From positions 1 through 40,564 of the forward strand of contig CACWZI010000009.1 in the NCBI GenBank assembly GCA_902765305.1: a stretch of 40,564 nt of DNA. The letters are read 5' to 3'. This document shows positions 1 to 8,300 of the stretch, one piece after another; the stretch's first letter is position 1; each line of letters begins with the position of its first letter. The notes beneath the pieces were generated by a model that was given only the letters and a program-made list of their open reading frames with translations, did not search any database and was not told the origin of the DNA. The translations under genes were made by a program, and so were the position numbers. The stretch comes from an uncultured Eubacteriales bacterium. GTDB taxonomy: Bacteria; Bacillota; Clostridia; Christensenellales; Aristaeellaceae.

Positions 1-97
1 AAACCTAAAACCTAAAACCTAAAACCTAAAACCTAAAACCTAAAACCTAAAACCTAAAACCTAAAACCTAAAACCTAAAACCTAAAACCTAAAACCT
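1..97. repeat. Heptanucleotide tandem repeat (AAAACCT)n
   Basis: Thirteen perfect copies of the 7-mer AAAACCT run without interruption after a 6-base partial copy at the window edge, so the array probably continues outside the window. It abuts the 98-134 hairpin and lies downstream of the minus-strand LacI-like gene. Degenerate copies of the same heptamer occur beside an almost identical hairpin at 37848-37880, so array and hairpin form one unit. The repeat resembles but does not equal plant telomere repeats; the bacterial genes starting at 137 argue against a telomere. Confidence 0.95.
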
Positions 98-134
98 AAC
101 TACTGATTTGTCGCAGTGCGACAAATCAGTAGTT
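98..134. repeat. Perfect 17-bp-stem hairpin, element end
   Basis: The arm AACTACTGATTTGTCGC (98-114) and its exact complement (118-134) are separated by a 3-base loop. The stop codon of the minus-strand LacI-like gene lies two bases away at 137-139. The arms are identical to those at 37881-37917; only the loop differs (AGT against AGC). It could terminate transcription of the signalling operon, but no clean U-tract follows on the minus strand. Reading it as the end of a repeated element fits the copies elsewhere better. Confidence 0.85.
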
Positions 135-136
135 GC

Positions 137-976
137 CTACACCGCCCCGATCGTTCCTCCTTCGATCAGCTCCACGGGGAAGATGGTGGGCTTGCGGGAG
201 GCGGCCTCGGGGGATTCGATCAGCTCAATCAGGCGCTTTGCGGCCGTCTGGCCAATATCCTCGCTGCTCTGGCGGATGGTGGTCAGGCGGGGCGACATGG
301 CCTGGGTGAGCGGTATGCCGTCATAGCCGCCGAAGGCGATATCCTCGGGGATGCGCAGGTTCATCTCCCAGGCCGCCTCCTGGGCGCCCAGGTAGGCCAC
401 GTCGTCGGGCAGCAGTATGCAGGTAGGGCGCTCGGGCAGGCGCAGCAGCTCCAGGACGAGCTTGCGGGTGAGGCCGATGGCGTCGTACAGCCCCTGCTTC
501 AGGTACTCCGGCGGCACAGGCAGGTCGTGATAGGCCATTGTGTTGTGGAACTGGCTGACGCGCGTGCGGGTGACGACGGAGTTGTCGTGGCCATAGATAA
601 AGGCGATGCGGCGATGGCCCTTTTTGATGGCGTACTCCACCAGCTTCTGCACGCCGGTCTCGTTGTCCGAGAGCACCGCGGGCACGCGCTTGTAGATGTG
701 GTCTATGGTGACACAGGGGATCCCGCTCTCCGCCAGCGCCTTGAACTGCGGCGCGCGGAAATCCAGGCAGACCATACACACCCCGTCGATGCCGCCCCTG
801 CGACAGTGCTCCGCGCAGTCCTCGTCCGCACCCGGATGCATGAATGTGATGTCATACCCCCGCGACGCAGCTTCCTCCTTGATCGCGTTCAGGATCAGCA
901 CAAAGAAGGGATGCGTGAGCCCCCTCCCACTCTCTTCCGCATACAGTATGCCCAGGTTGGGCGCATGCTCGGTCAT
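137..976 (-). CDS. LacI-type ligand-binding domain protein without HTH
   Basis: The 279-residue protein covers only the effector-binding part of a LacI/PurR-family regulator (periplasmic-binding-protein-like fold, Peripla_BP_3). It opens directly with the first strand of that fold (NLGILYAEES, then HPFF), carries a typical GGYDGIPLTQAMSPRLTTI segment near residues 225-245, and ends in the family's normal last strand. The roughly 60-residue N-terminal helix-turn-helix of LacI proteins is absent, and there is no signal peptide, so it should be a cytoplasmic small-molecule (probably sugar-like) binding protein that cannot bind DNA in the usual way. ATG at 976 is preferred because GGAGG lies 8 bases upstream; a GTG at 985 overlaps that site. 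It starts about 44 bases after the permease-kinase gene, so it is probably the last gene of the signalling operon. A sensory partner for the kinases is an inference. Confidence 0.8.
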   Translation of the reverse strand: MTEHAPNLGILYAEESGRGLTHPFFVLILNAIKEEAASRGYDITFMHPGADEDCAEHCRRGGIDGVCMVCLDFRAPQFKALAESGIPCVTIDHIYKRVPAVLSDNETGVQKLVEYAIKKGHRRIAFIYGHDNSVVTRTRVSQFHNTMAYHDLPVPPEYLKQGLYDAIGLTRKLVLELLRLPERPTCILLPDDVAYLGAQEAAWEMNLRIPEDIAFGGYDGIPLTQAMSPRLTTIRQSSEDIGQTAAKRLIELIESPEAASRKPTIFPVELIEGGTIGAV

Positions 977-1019
977 GGCTGCCACCTCCGTTGTGTGGTC
1001 GTTCGGGTATGCCGCGCCT

Positions 1020-4000
1020 TCAGCGTGCGGCGTGAATCAGCTTGTCAAGGGTCTCATACAGCCGCTCCGGCTCTACGGGCTTGGACAGGTGCGCCGTCAT
1101 ACCCGCTTGCAGGGAACGCTGCACGTCCTCGTCAAAGGCGTTGGCTGTCATGGCGATGATGGGCACCGTTTGGGCGTCCGGCCGGTCCAGCGCGCGTATG
1201 CCCCGGGTGGCCTCCAGGCCGTCCATCACCGGCATGCGCACGTCCATCAGCACCGCGTCGTACTGGTTCGGCGAAGAACACTCGAACATCTCCACCGCCA
1301 GCTGGCCGTTCTCGGCGTGGTCGGCTTCTATACCCTCCATCTCCAGCAGGTCCATCAGGATCTCCGCGTTGATCTCCATGTCCTCGGCAATCAGCACGCG
1401 GCAGCCCTCCAGGCCATGCTCCGTCTCGCCGGAAGCGTCCTCCGCCTCTGGCGCAGGACCGCCGGAAGCGCCGGCGCCGCGCCGTTCAATGATGCCTGTC
1501 AGCTCGCGCATCAGGCTGTCTGTGAACAGGGGCTTGGACATGATGCCGTCCACGCCCGCAGCCTTGGCCTCATCCTGCATGTCATCCCAGCTGTAGCCGG
1601 TCAGCACGATGATGGCCGTCTGATCGCCTTCGACCGCGCGTATGGCCCGGGCCAGCTCGATGCCGTTCATGTCGGGCATCCGGTAATCCGTCAGCATGAA
1701 GCCATAGGGGCTGCCCTGGTTGCGGAAGGTTTGCAGCCGATCCAGCGCCTCCCTGGCGCTGTGCACGGTATCCGCCTCCACGCCGATGGCGTTCGCCACC
1801 AGGCGCGCGTGCTCGCAGGCCACCTCGTCGTCGTCCACCACCAGGATCCGCAGTCCGCTTGGCAGCGCGTTTCCATGCTCGGAATGGACGCTGCGGCTGG
1901 AGGATTTCAGCGTGACGGTGACGGTGAAGGTTGTGCCCACGCCCTTCTCGCTGTCCACGGCAATGTCGCCATTCATCATATCGACGATGTTCTTGGTGAT
2001 CGCCATGCCCAGGCCGGTGCTGCCGTACTTGTTGGCCGCGCCGGAATCCTCCTGGGAGAAGGCCTCGAAGATCTTCGGAATGTATTCCTTGCTCATGCCG
2101 ATGCCGGTGTCCTTCATGATGAAGCGCAGCGTGCAGTGACCCTCGAATTCGGCGATCTGCTCCACCGTGAAGGTGACGGCGCCGGGCACCGGAGTGAACT
2201 TTACGGCGTTGCCCAATATGTTGATCAGCACCTGCTTCAGCTTCATGTCGTCGCCGATGTAGTAGTCGTTCACCTGGCCGATGATGTGGCAGTTGAAGCT
2301 CAGGCCCTTGTCCACGCACTGGCCGTTGACCATGACGTTGATCTGGTCGATGAAATCACGGAAGCTGAACTCCTCGCTCTTGAGCACCATGCGCCCGGAT
2401 TCGATGCGGCTCATGTCCAGTATGTCGTTGATGAGCCCCAGCAGGTGTCGCGCGCTGGCCCCGATCTTTTCAAGCTGCTCCCGGGTGTGGGGCGTCAGGT
2501 TTGGGTCCTTCAGGGCGATGTTGTCCAAGCCGATGATGGCGTTCATCGGCGTGCGGATCTCGTGGCTCATGTTGGACAGGAAGCTGGTCTTGGCGCGGCT
2601 GCTCTCCTCTGCCAGCACCTTTTCCACCTCGATCTGCTTCTCGCGCTTCTGCATCAGGTAGAAGATGCGGAACAATATCGCCAATGCCGCCACGATCAGC
2701 ACGGTCTGGATCATGCTGTTGCGGATCAGCGCATTGCCCACGTTGTCCAGCACCTCGCGCAGGTAGCTGTCCACGGGCCGGGTCGAGGTGGAAACGATGT
2801 CCACGCCCGCTTCTTCCAGCTTTTGGGTGTAGAAAGCCTGTATGGGCGTCACGGCCTCTTCGGTGGCCATCTCGGTGGCCTGGCGCATCCAGATGGTGGA
2901 TGTGAATATGATCAGCGCCAGCAACACCACCCACACCACCGGCGATCGCCCAAGGCGGCGGGCGGTATCCTTTCGGAACAGGTACAGGAAAAACAGGAAG
3001 CCCAGTATGCCCCAGGCCGCCAGGATCAGATAGGACTCGGCGGAGAGGGTCTTCACCGCCATCAGGTTGGGAATCAGGAAGTAGAGCATGAACATCAGCG
3101 AGATGGCCATGCCCACAAAGCCAATCGCCCGCGCCCGCCGGTTGCCGTCGAGCCTGCCGGACTTGGCCGCCGCGGCGGAGGCATAGGCGTAGGCAATGGT
3201 GGCGCCCACCGTGGTCACGTCCACGATCCAGCTGATGGCCGTCCGGCCCAGCAGGGGCAGCACTGCGGAAATCGCGAGCACGAATACGATGGCGTTCCGG
3301 GGCACGCCGTGTTCATCCAGCCTGCCCATCCATTTGGGCATCATATCGTCCTCGGTCATCGCGTAAAGCAGGCGGCTGGAGGCGATGGTGTTGCCCACCA
3401 GCCCGGTGAAGATGGCGCCCAGCGCCGTAAGCCCCAGCGCCACAGGGCCGATCGCGCCCATGAGCGTCTTCGCCGCATGGAACGTGGGCAGGCCCTTGAT
3501 GCCCGAATAGCTGCCCAGTTCGGAGATGTAATCCATCCAGCCCGCGCAGCCTTCCGGCAGCGCGCACACCGCCAGAATCGCCAATGAAGCATAGGCGACG
3601 GCAGCCGTGATGACCGCAATCGCCATGATTTTAAAGCTCTTTTTTAACGGAAAATCGAATTCCACCGCCGAATGGGAGATCGATTCGAAGCCCACGTAGG
3701 CCCAGGGCGCGAGGGCGACGATCGTAAAAACACCCGCGGCTGGCGAACTGCCGGGAACAAAGGGCGGCGCGATGCTTCCCAATTTGCTGGCAGGATTCGC
3801 GACCGCAAACGCCATGGCGGCGACGATGCCGCCGCCCAGCAGCAGCGCCATGACGATCTGCACCCTGGCGGCCACCCGATTGCGCAGGCAGCACAGCGCT
3901 GCGAAGGCCAGCGCCGCTACGGCCAGCAGCACCTCGCCCATGTAAATATCGTACCCGGCAATTTGATAATGGAAGCCGAACTGGAACAGGTCGCCGAACA

Positions 4001-4379
4001 GGTGCCGGGCAATCAGGGGCAGCGCCGTGGCGTTTGCCCAGATGATGGCCACATAGGTCAGCAGCATGAACCAGCCGTTCAGGAAGCCGTGGTCATAGCC
4101 AAAGAGATGCTTGGCATAGGCATAGGTGCCTCCCGCATCCGGGTCCCGATTCATCAGGTAGTGGTAATTCATGCCGATGACCAGCATGATCAGGCCGCCG
4201 ATCGCGATGCCCAGCACCGTTCCCAGGGGGCCTGCCACCGGCAGGAAGGTGGTTCCGGGCATGACAAAGGCGCCCCAGCCCACGCTGCAGCCAAAGGCCA
4301 GCGCCCACGCTCCCAGGGGCGACAGGTAGCGGAGGAGTCCCTTCCCCTGCGTTTTTTGAGATGGATTCAACCGGATCAC
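1020..4379 (-). CDS. APC amino-acid permease / hybrid histidine kinase fusion
   Basis: One uninterrupted 1119-residue frame. Residues 15-495 are an APC-superfamily permease (about 12 membrane segments; the GWGAFVMPG motif near 34-42 matches the family's TM1 substrate loop). A short extracytoplasmic stretch and another membrane helix (about 555-575) follow. Then come HisKA with H606 in SHEIRTP, HATPase with N724, DTGIGM (757-762) and GSTGLGM (786-792), a first receiver (D898, K949) and a second receiver (D1046, K1100). All catalytic residues are present, so an active kinase is expected; whether the permease part transports or only senses its ligand is unknown. It recalls CbrA, where an SSS-type transporter is joined to a kinase, but here the transporter is APC type. 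The start is GTG at 4379, with AAAGGG just upstream; a slightly downstream start is possible. It lies 109 bases after the Hpt gene and probably uses it for phosphotransfer. Confidence 0.93.
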   Translation of the reverse strand: MIRLNPSQKTQGKGLLRYLSPLGAWALAFGCSVGWGAFVMPGTTFLPVAGPLGTVLGIAIGGLIMLVIGMNYHYLMNRDPDAGGTYAYAKHLFGYDHGFLNGWFMLLTYVAIIWANATALPLIARHLFGDLFQFGFHYQIAGYDIYMGEVLLAVAALAFAALCCLRNRVAARVQIVMALLLGGGIVAAMAFAVANPASKLGSIAPPFVPGSSPAAGVFTIVALAPWAYVGFESISHSAVEFDFPLKKSFKIMAIAVITAAVAYASLAILAVCALPEGCAGWMDYISELGSYSGIKGLPTFHAAKTLMGAIGPVALGLTALGAIFTGLVGNTIASSRLLYAMTEDDMMPKWMGRLDEHGVPRNAIVFVLAISAVLPLLGRTAISWIVDVTTVGATIAYAYASAAAAKSGRLDGNRRARAIGFVGMAISLMFMLYFLIPNLMAVKTLSAESYLILAAWGILGFLFFLYLFRKDTARRLGRSPVVWVVLLALIIFTSTIWMRQATEMATEEAVTPIQAFYTQKLEEAGVDIVSTSTRPVDSYLREVLDNVGNALIRNSMIQTVLIVAALAILFRIFYLMQKREKQIEVEKVLAEESSRAKTSFLSNMSHEIRTPMNAIIGLDNIALKDPNLTPHTREQLEKIGASARHLLGLINDILDMSRIESGRMVLKSEEFSFRDFIDQINVMVNGQCVDKGLSFNCHIIGQVNDYYIGDDMKLKQVLINILGNAVKFTPVPGAVTFTVEQIAEFEGHCTLRFIMKDTGIGMSKEYIPKIFEAFSQEDSGAANKYGSTGLGMAITKNIVDMMNGDIAVDSEKGVGTTFTVTVTLKSSSRSVHSEHGNALPSGLRILVVDDDEVACEHARLVANAIGVEADTVHSAREALDRLQTFRNQGSPYGFMLTDYRMPDMNGIELARAIRAVEGDQTAIIVLTGYSWDDMQDEAKAAGVDGIMSKPLFTDSLMRELTGIIERRGAGASGGPAPEAEDASGETEHGLEGCRVLIAEDMEINAEILMDLLEMEGIEADHAENGQLAVEMFECSSPNQYDAVLMDVRMPVMDGLEATRGIRALDRPDAQTVPIIAMTANAFDEDVQRSLQAGMTAHLSKPVEPERLYETLDKLIHAAR

Positions 4380-4410
4380 TTACCCTTTCGATGCAGCGCG
4401 ATTGCATGCG

Positions 4411-4483
4411 GCGGCAGTTTTCGGGCTGCCGCGTCCTTACACGTTATTATTGGTATATGGCGGCGTGGACGCCGCCGCTACAG
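4411..4483. repeat. Double hairpin, GGCGGC...GCTACAG family
   Basis: Two palindromes lie in the gap between the Hpt and permease-kinase genes: GCGGCAG/CTGCCGC (4411-4432) and GGCGGCGT/ACGCCGCC (4459-4476) followed by GCTACAG. The second has the same hairpin-plus-GCTACAG structure as the ends of the elements at 14871-14946 and 15956-16021 and, with GTTACAG, at 36124-36147. It is a dispersed REP-like repeat. Inside an operon it could attenuate or stabilise the transcript, but that is inference. Confidence 0.7.
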
Positions 4484-4488
4484 TCCCA

Positions 4489-4860
4489 TTAAACGCCGGC
4501 TTCATACTCCTCGATGCCCTTCACGGTATTCCGTAAGCGCGTCAATAAAGCCTCCACCTTCTCGCGCACCTCGGCATCGGTGAGCTTCCTGGAATTGCCG
4601 GATCGGAATTCCTCGGTGATCTCGTCGGCGGCGATTGCCAGCGCATCCAATCCCAGGTTGGCGCAGACGCCCTTCATGGCGTGGGCGCTCTCAAACAGCT
4701 TTGCGGCGTCCATCGCCTCGCCGGCCCAGGCCAGCTGCTCGCCCGCGTCGCTGTCTTTCAGCTTGCGGACGTATTTGTCGATCAGCTTGTCCTTCTTCAT
4801 CACCCGGACGGCCTGCTCATAGTTGCCGCCGATTTTCTCATACAACTGCTGGATCGTCAT
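4489..4860 (-). CDS. Hpt-domain phosphotransfer protein
   Basis: The 123-residue, all-helical soluble protein is a stand-alone histidine phosphotransfer (Hpt) domain. The segment SAHAMKGVCANLGL carries the phosphorylatable His60 in the normal Hpt motif (HxxKGxxxxLG). Stand-alone Hpt proteins pass phosphate between receiver domains, here plausibly from the receivers of the two hybrid kinases encoded on either side to the receiver of the EAL protein encoded just upstream. Its ATG overlaps the stop codon of that gene (ATGA at 4857-4860), so translation of the two is coupled. Partner choice is inferred from gene order only. Confidence 0.88.
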   Translation of the reverse strand: MTIQQLYEKIGGNYEQAVRVMKKDKLIDKYVRKLKDSDAGEQLAWAGEAMDAAKLFESAHAMKGVCANLGLDALAIAADEITEEFRSGNSRKLTDAEVREKVEALLTRLRNTVKGIEEYEAGV

Positions 4861-6560
4861 ACGCCATTCTCCCTTTCGATCTGTTGCTCCTTAACGATCA
4901 GACTCTCGAATTCCTCCGGCGGCAGCGGACGCGAGAAATAATAGCCCTGCACCAGGTCGCACCCCGCGCCCTTCAGCATACTGAGCTGCGCCTCGGTCTC
5001 CACGCCCTCGGCCACCACGGGCACCTTCAGATATCTGGCGATGTCCAGCACCAACTCGACCAGTTTGAAGTCCTTTTCACTCTGGGTGATGTTGCGCACA
5101 AACTGCATGTCCATCTTCAGCACGTCGATGGGCATGTAGGACAGCATGTTCAGCGACGAATAGCCGGAGCCAAAGTCGTCCATCTCGATCTCAAAGCCCT
5201 TTGCCCGCAGCCGGTTGATCAGTTCGATCATCTGCTCCGCGTTGTCGGTATAGGCGGATTCGGTGACCTCCAGCTTCAGGGCCCTGTGTTCCAGCCCGTA
5301 GCGCTCGATCAGCCCCTCCAGGCGCGCCTCCAGCGTCGGGTCGAAGACGTCCACCCGCGACAGGTTCACCGACACCGGCAGGGTGATCCTGAACTTTTCC
5401 CGCCATTCGGCGATCTGCCGGGCGGCCTCGTTCCAGACGAAGCTGTCCACAGCGCTGATCTGGCCGTTGCCCTCAAACAGCGGTATGAAGCGGCCCGGCG
5501 GCACCATGCCCAGCTCCGGGTGTTTCCAGCGAATTAACGCCTCCGCGCTGCACAGCTTCGGCGGGTCGCACTGCACGTTGTACTTGGGCTGGTAGAAAAC
5601 CGTCAGCTCCCTTTCCTCCACCGCCCGGCGCAGGTCGTTCAGCAGGCGCTGGTCCATCAGCTCCCGCTGGTGCATTTCCTCATCGTAGACCATCAGGCGG
5701 GTCTTGTAGTTGCCGCGGACCATGCTGCAGGCGGCCCGGGCGCTGTCAAACAGCAGCACCGGCTCCACATCCCTGCGCCAGGGCGCGACGCCCATGCGCA
5801 GGCGGATGCTGGCGTTGATCGAGAGGGCGTTCACCTCATCCTGCAGCCGGTCCAGCAGCGCCTGGTAGTCGTCCGGATGCTGGCAAAAGATCTCAAAGCG
5901 GTCCGCCTCGAAGCGGCTGGCAATGCCCTCGGTATCGGCCAGGAAGCCGCGAATGCCGTCGCCGATGGCCGCCAACACCCGGTCGCCGAATTCGCGCCCG
6001 TTCAGCGCGTTCACCGAATGGAACTGTTCGATGTTGATGACGATGGCGTCCATGTGCCAGTTCGGATGGTATTGGTGGATCCGGTTGGCATATTCAAAAA
6101 AGAAATTCCGACTGTACAGCTTGGTCAGGCTGTCGAACTCCGCCGCCTGGATCAGCTGGCGTCCCTCGCTCAGCTCGATGATGCGCCCCACGCGGGCCAG
6201 TATGACCTCGTGCATGTCGAAGGGCTTGGTGATAAAGTCCGCTGCGCCCATCTCCAGCGCCTTGAGCTCGGCATTTCGCTCTGCGGTCAGCACGATGATG
6301 GGAATGGCCTTCAGCAGATCGTCGTTGCGCACACAGTCCAGCACCTTGAAGCCGTCCATCTCAGGCATGATCAAGTCCAGCAGCACCACGGAAAGACTAT
6401 CGCGATATTCTTCGATCATTTGCAGCGCTTCCCTGCCGTTGGAAGCGTATAGGATATCATAATCGTCCTCCAGGATCATACCCAGCACATCGCGGTTGAT
6501 CTCCTGGTCGTCTACAATCAAAACCAGTTGAGGCTTTTTCAGTTGTTTGGATTTGATCAT
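4857..6560 (-). CDS. Response regulator Rec-GGDEF(degenerate)-EAL, c-di-GMP phosphodiesterase
   Basis: ATG at 6560 is chosen because GGAGG lies 8 bases upstream; a TTG at 6575 overlaps that site. The protein has 567 residues. Residues 10-130 are a receiver (phosphoacceptor D62, in LLDLIMPEMDG). Residues about 140-295 are a GGDEF-like domain whose signature has decayed to EADRF, so cyclase activity is unlikely. Residues 310-560 are an EAL domain with the catalytic set intact: E340 of EAL, N399 (VSVNLS), E431 (LEVTES), D461/D462 (MDDFGSG), K482 and E518 (AEGVET). The predicted activity is hydrolysis of c-di-GMP, controlled by receiver phosphorylation. The degenerate GGDEF may be a GTP or c-di-GMP sensing module. 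It is coupled to the Hpt gene by a 4-base overlap and preceded by a hybrid kinase gene. Confidence 0.93.
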   Translation of the reverse strand: MIKSKQLKKPQLVLIVDDQEINRDVLGMILEDDYDILYASNGREALQMIEEYRDSLSVVLLDLIMPEMDGFKVLDCVRNDDLLKAIPIIVLTAERNAELKALEMGAADFITKPFDMHEVILARVGRIIELSEGRQLIQAAEFDSLTKLYSRNFFFEYANRIHQYHPNWHMDAIVINIEQFHSVNALNGREFGDRVLAAIGDGIRGFLADTEGIASRFEADRFEIFCQHPDDYQALLDRLQDEVNALSINASIRLRMGVAPWRRDVEPVLLFDSARAACSMVRGNYKTRLMVYDEEMHQRELMDQRLLNDLRRAVEERELTVFYQPKYNVQCDPPKLCSAEALIRWKHPELGMVPPGRFIPLFEGNGQISAVDSFVWNEAARQIAEWREKFRITLPVSVNLSRVDVFDPTLEARLEGLIERYGLEHRALKLEVTESAYTDNAEQMIELINRLRAKGFEIEMDDFGSGYSSLNMLSYMPIDVLKMDMQFVRNITQSEKDFKLVELVLDIARYLKVPVVAEGVETEAQLSMLKGAGCDLVQGYYFSRPLPPEEFESLIVKEQQIERENGV

Positions 6561-6672
6561 AAATCGTTCCTCCAATCAACAAAACCCTTTAGTTTTTATT
6601 CCGCCTTTTTTCAGCGGCGAATTCAGGACGCCTAACGCTTCGCCATCGCGGTAGCACGCAGGCTGGCGGTTT

Positions 6673-8145
6673 TTACGCTACCAGTGCCCTGAGTGTATCG
6701 TACAGCTGGTCGGTATCCACCGGCTTGGCAAGGTGGGCATTCATGCCCGCATCCAGCGACTGGCGCACGTCCTCCTCGAAGGCGTTCGCAGTCAGGGCGA
6801 CGATGGGCACCGCCTTCGCATCCTCCCGAGGCAGCGCACGTATGGCCCTGGTCGCTTCCAGGCCATCCATCACGGGCATTCGCAAATCCATCAGTATGGC
6901 GTCGAAATGCCCGGGCGGCGCCTGGGAGAAGGCGTCCACCGCCACGCGGCCGTTTTCCGCCCGCTCGCTGGTGACGTCCTCCAGCTCCAACAGATCCGCC
7001 AGCAGGTCGGCATTGAGATCGACGTCCTCGACGATCAGCATGTGCTTTCCGGCCAGCGAGCGGTCTTCCAGGGCTTCGCCGGTCGCCTCCGACGCCTCGG
7101 CGACGTCGACTGCGCCAAGCCTGACCGTCACGGTGAAGGTACTGCCCTCGCCCTTTCGACTGGCGACGGCGATATCGCCGTCCATCATTTCCACCAGCCG
7201 CTTGGTGATCGCCAGGCCGATGCCGCTGCCTGTGGAGCGGTTTATGGCGTTGGCGTCCTCCTGGGCAAAGGAATCAAACAGCTTGGGCATAAAGGCCTCG
7301 TCGATGCCCACGCCTGTATCGCTGACGGTAAAGCGCAGCACGCAACGATCGCCCTCCCGGGGCAGCTGCTCGGCCACAAAGCGCACCGAGCCCCCCTCGG
7401 GCGTGTATTTGGATGCGTTTGACAGTATGCTCAGCAGCACCTGCCGCAGGCGCAGCGAATCGCCGATGCAGGCGCCCTCCAGCTCGCCGACCACCTCGTG
7501 CCGGTAGACCACGCCCTTTTCCTCGCACATCATCCGCGCGAGCACGTTCACCAGATTCAACAGATCCGCAGGTGAGAAGGCCTCCGCCTTCAGGACCATT
7601 TCACCCGATTCGATATGGTTCATGTCCAGGACGTCGTTGATCATGTCCAGGAGGTGATGGGCGCTGATTTCCACCTTTTCCAGCCTGTCGCGGGTCTGGG
7701 GCGTCAGGCTGTCATCCTTCAGTGCGAGCTCGTTCAGGCCGATGACCGCGTTCAGCGGGGTGCGCATCTCGTGGCTCATGGTGGCCATGAAGCGGCTTTT
7801 GGCCTGATTGCTCTCCTCTGCCGCCATCAGCTCTGCCTCCAGGTGCTCCCGCTCGACGATGCGCTGGGTGATGCCATTGAGCAGCTTGTAGATGACGAAT
7901 ACGAACACACTGCCGCCGAAGAGTATGCCGGCCATGATCATATCCGGCTTGCCGAACAGGCCCACCGCCAGATAGCCCAGCAGGAAGCAGACCAACAGTA
8001 TGATGGGCACGTACAGTATGCGGTCGTTCGCGTTCCAGGAATCGAGTTTCTTTACATAGCGGGCAAACCGCACGAAGCTGTAGATATTGTATACCATGAG
8101 CAGGCTGCCAAGGAACACCATGCCCCGAATCAGCCATTGGACCAT
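6673..8145 (-). CDS. Membrane-anchored hybrid histidine kinase
   Basis: ATG at 8145 has a strong G-rich ribosome-binding site (AAGGGGGGG) just upstream; GTG and TTG alternatives overlap that site. The product has 490 residues. Three hydrophobic segments (about 5-23, 45-63 and 68-88) are followed by a short coiled linker, HisKA with H125 (MSHEMRTP), HATPase with N243 and the DTGVGI and STGSGIGL loops, and a C-terminal receiver with D420 and K474. No recognisable sensor domain is present; the membrane helices or a partner protein must supply the signal. The kinase and last receiver resemble those of the permease fusion, which points to duplication. First gene of the five-gene operon. Confidence 0.92.
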   Translation of the reverse strand: MVQWLIRGMVFLGSLLMVYNIYSFVRFARYVKKLDSWNANDRILYVPIILLVCFLLGYLAVGLFGKPDMIMAGILFGGSVFVFVIYKLLNGITQRIVEREHLEAELMAAEESNQAKSRFMATMSHEMRTPLNAVIGLNELALKDDSLTPQTRDRLEKVEISAHHLLDMINDVLDMNHIESGEMVLKAEAFSPADLLNLVNVLARMMCEEKGVVYRHEVVGELEGACIGDSLRLRQVLLSILSNASKYTPEGGSVRFVAEQLPREGDRCVLRFTVSDTGVGIDEAFMPKLFDSFAQEDANAINRSTGSGIGLAITKRLVEMMDGDIAVASRKGEGSTFTVTVRLGAVDVAEASEATGEALEDRSLAGKHMLIVEDVDLNADLLADLLELEDVTSERAENGRVAVDAFSQAPPGHFDAILMDLRMPVMDGLEATRAIRALPREDAKAVPIVALTANAFEEDVRQSLDAGMNAHLAKPVDTDQLYDTLRALVA

Positions 8146-8183
8146 GCGATTCACCCCCCCTTGCAAACAGGCTTCAGCACGCT

Positions 8184-8213
8184 TTTATATGTGCACGCTT
8201 CCCTGCGCGGCAA
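8184..8213 (-). promoter_or_regulatory. Promoter of the signalling operon
   Basis: Minus strand: -35 TTGCCG (8208-8213), an 18-base spacer, and -10 TATAAA (8184-8189). It lies about 40 bases before the hybrid-kinase start and immediately after the terminator of the upstream cyclase gene. Confidence 0.6.
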
Positions 8214-8266
8214 TATAAAACAAAAAGGGCGCCTGTTTCGTATATCATATCACAAAACAGCCGCCC
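8213..8266 (-). terminator. Intrinsic terminator of the diguanylate cyclase gene
   Basis: On the minus strand GGGCGGCTGTTT (8255-8266) pairs with AAACAGGCGCCC (8227-8238), with one mismatch in 12, and is followed by TTTTTGTTTTA. It lies 35 bases after the cyclase stop and separates that gene from the signalling operon. Confidence 0.8.
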
Positions 8267-8300
8267 GTGCAATCACAAAACGCGCTTAATTCGCCTGTAT

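Noticed and set aside
1-97. Telomere or linear-replicon end
   Set aside because: The 7-mer is telomere-like, but the same heptamer occurs inside the window at 37689-37880, and all genes are bacterial; an interspersed element explains both.
696-3587. A 963-codon open frame on the plus strand
   Set aside because: It lies wholly opposite the permease-kinase gene, has low-complexity His/Gln/Val-rich translation typical of antisense frames in G+C-rich DNA, and no ribosome-binding site.
4857-6560. Bifunctional cyclase/phosphodiesterase
   Set aside because: The GGDEF signature is EADRF, lacking the metal and substrate residues, so only the EAL activity is supported.
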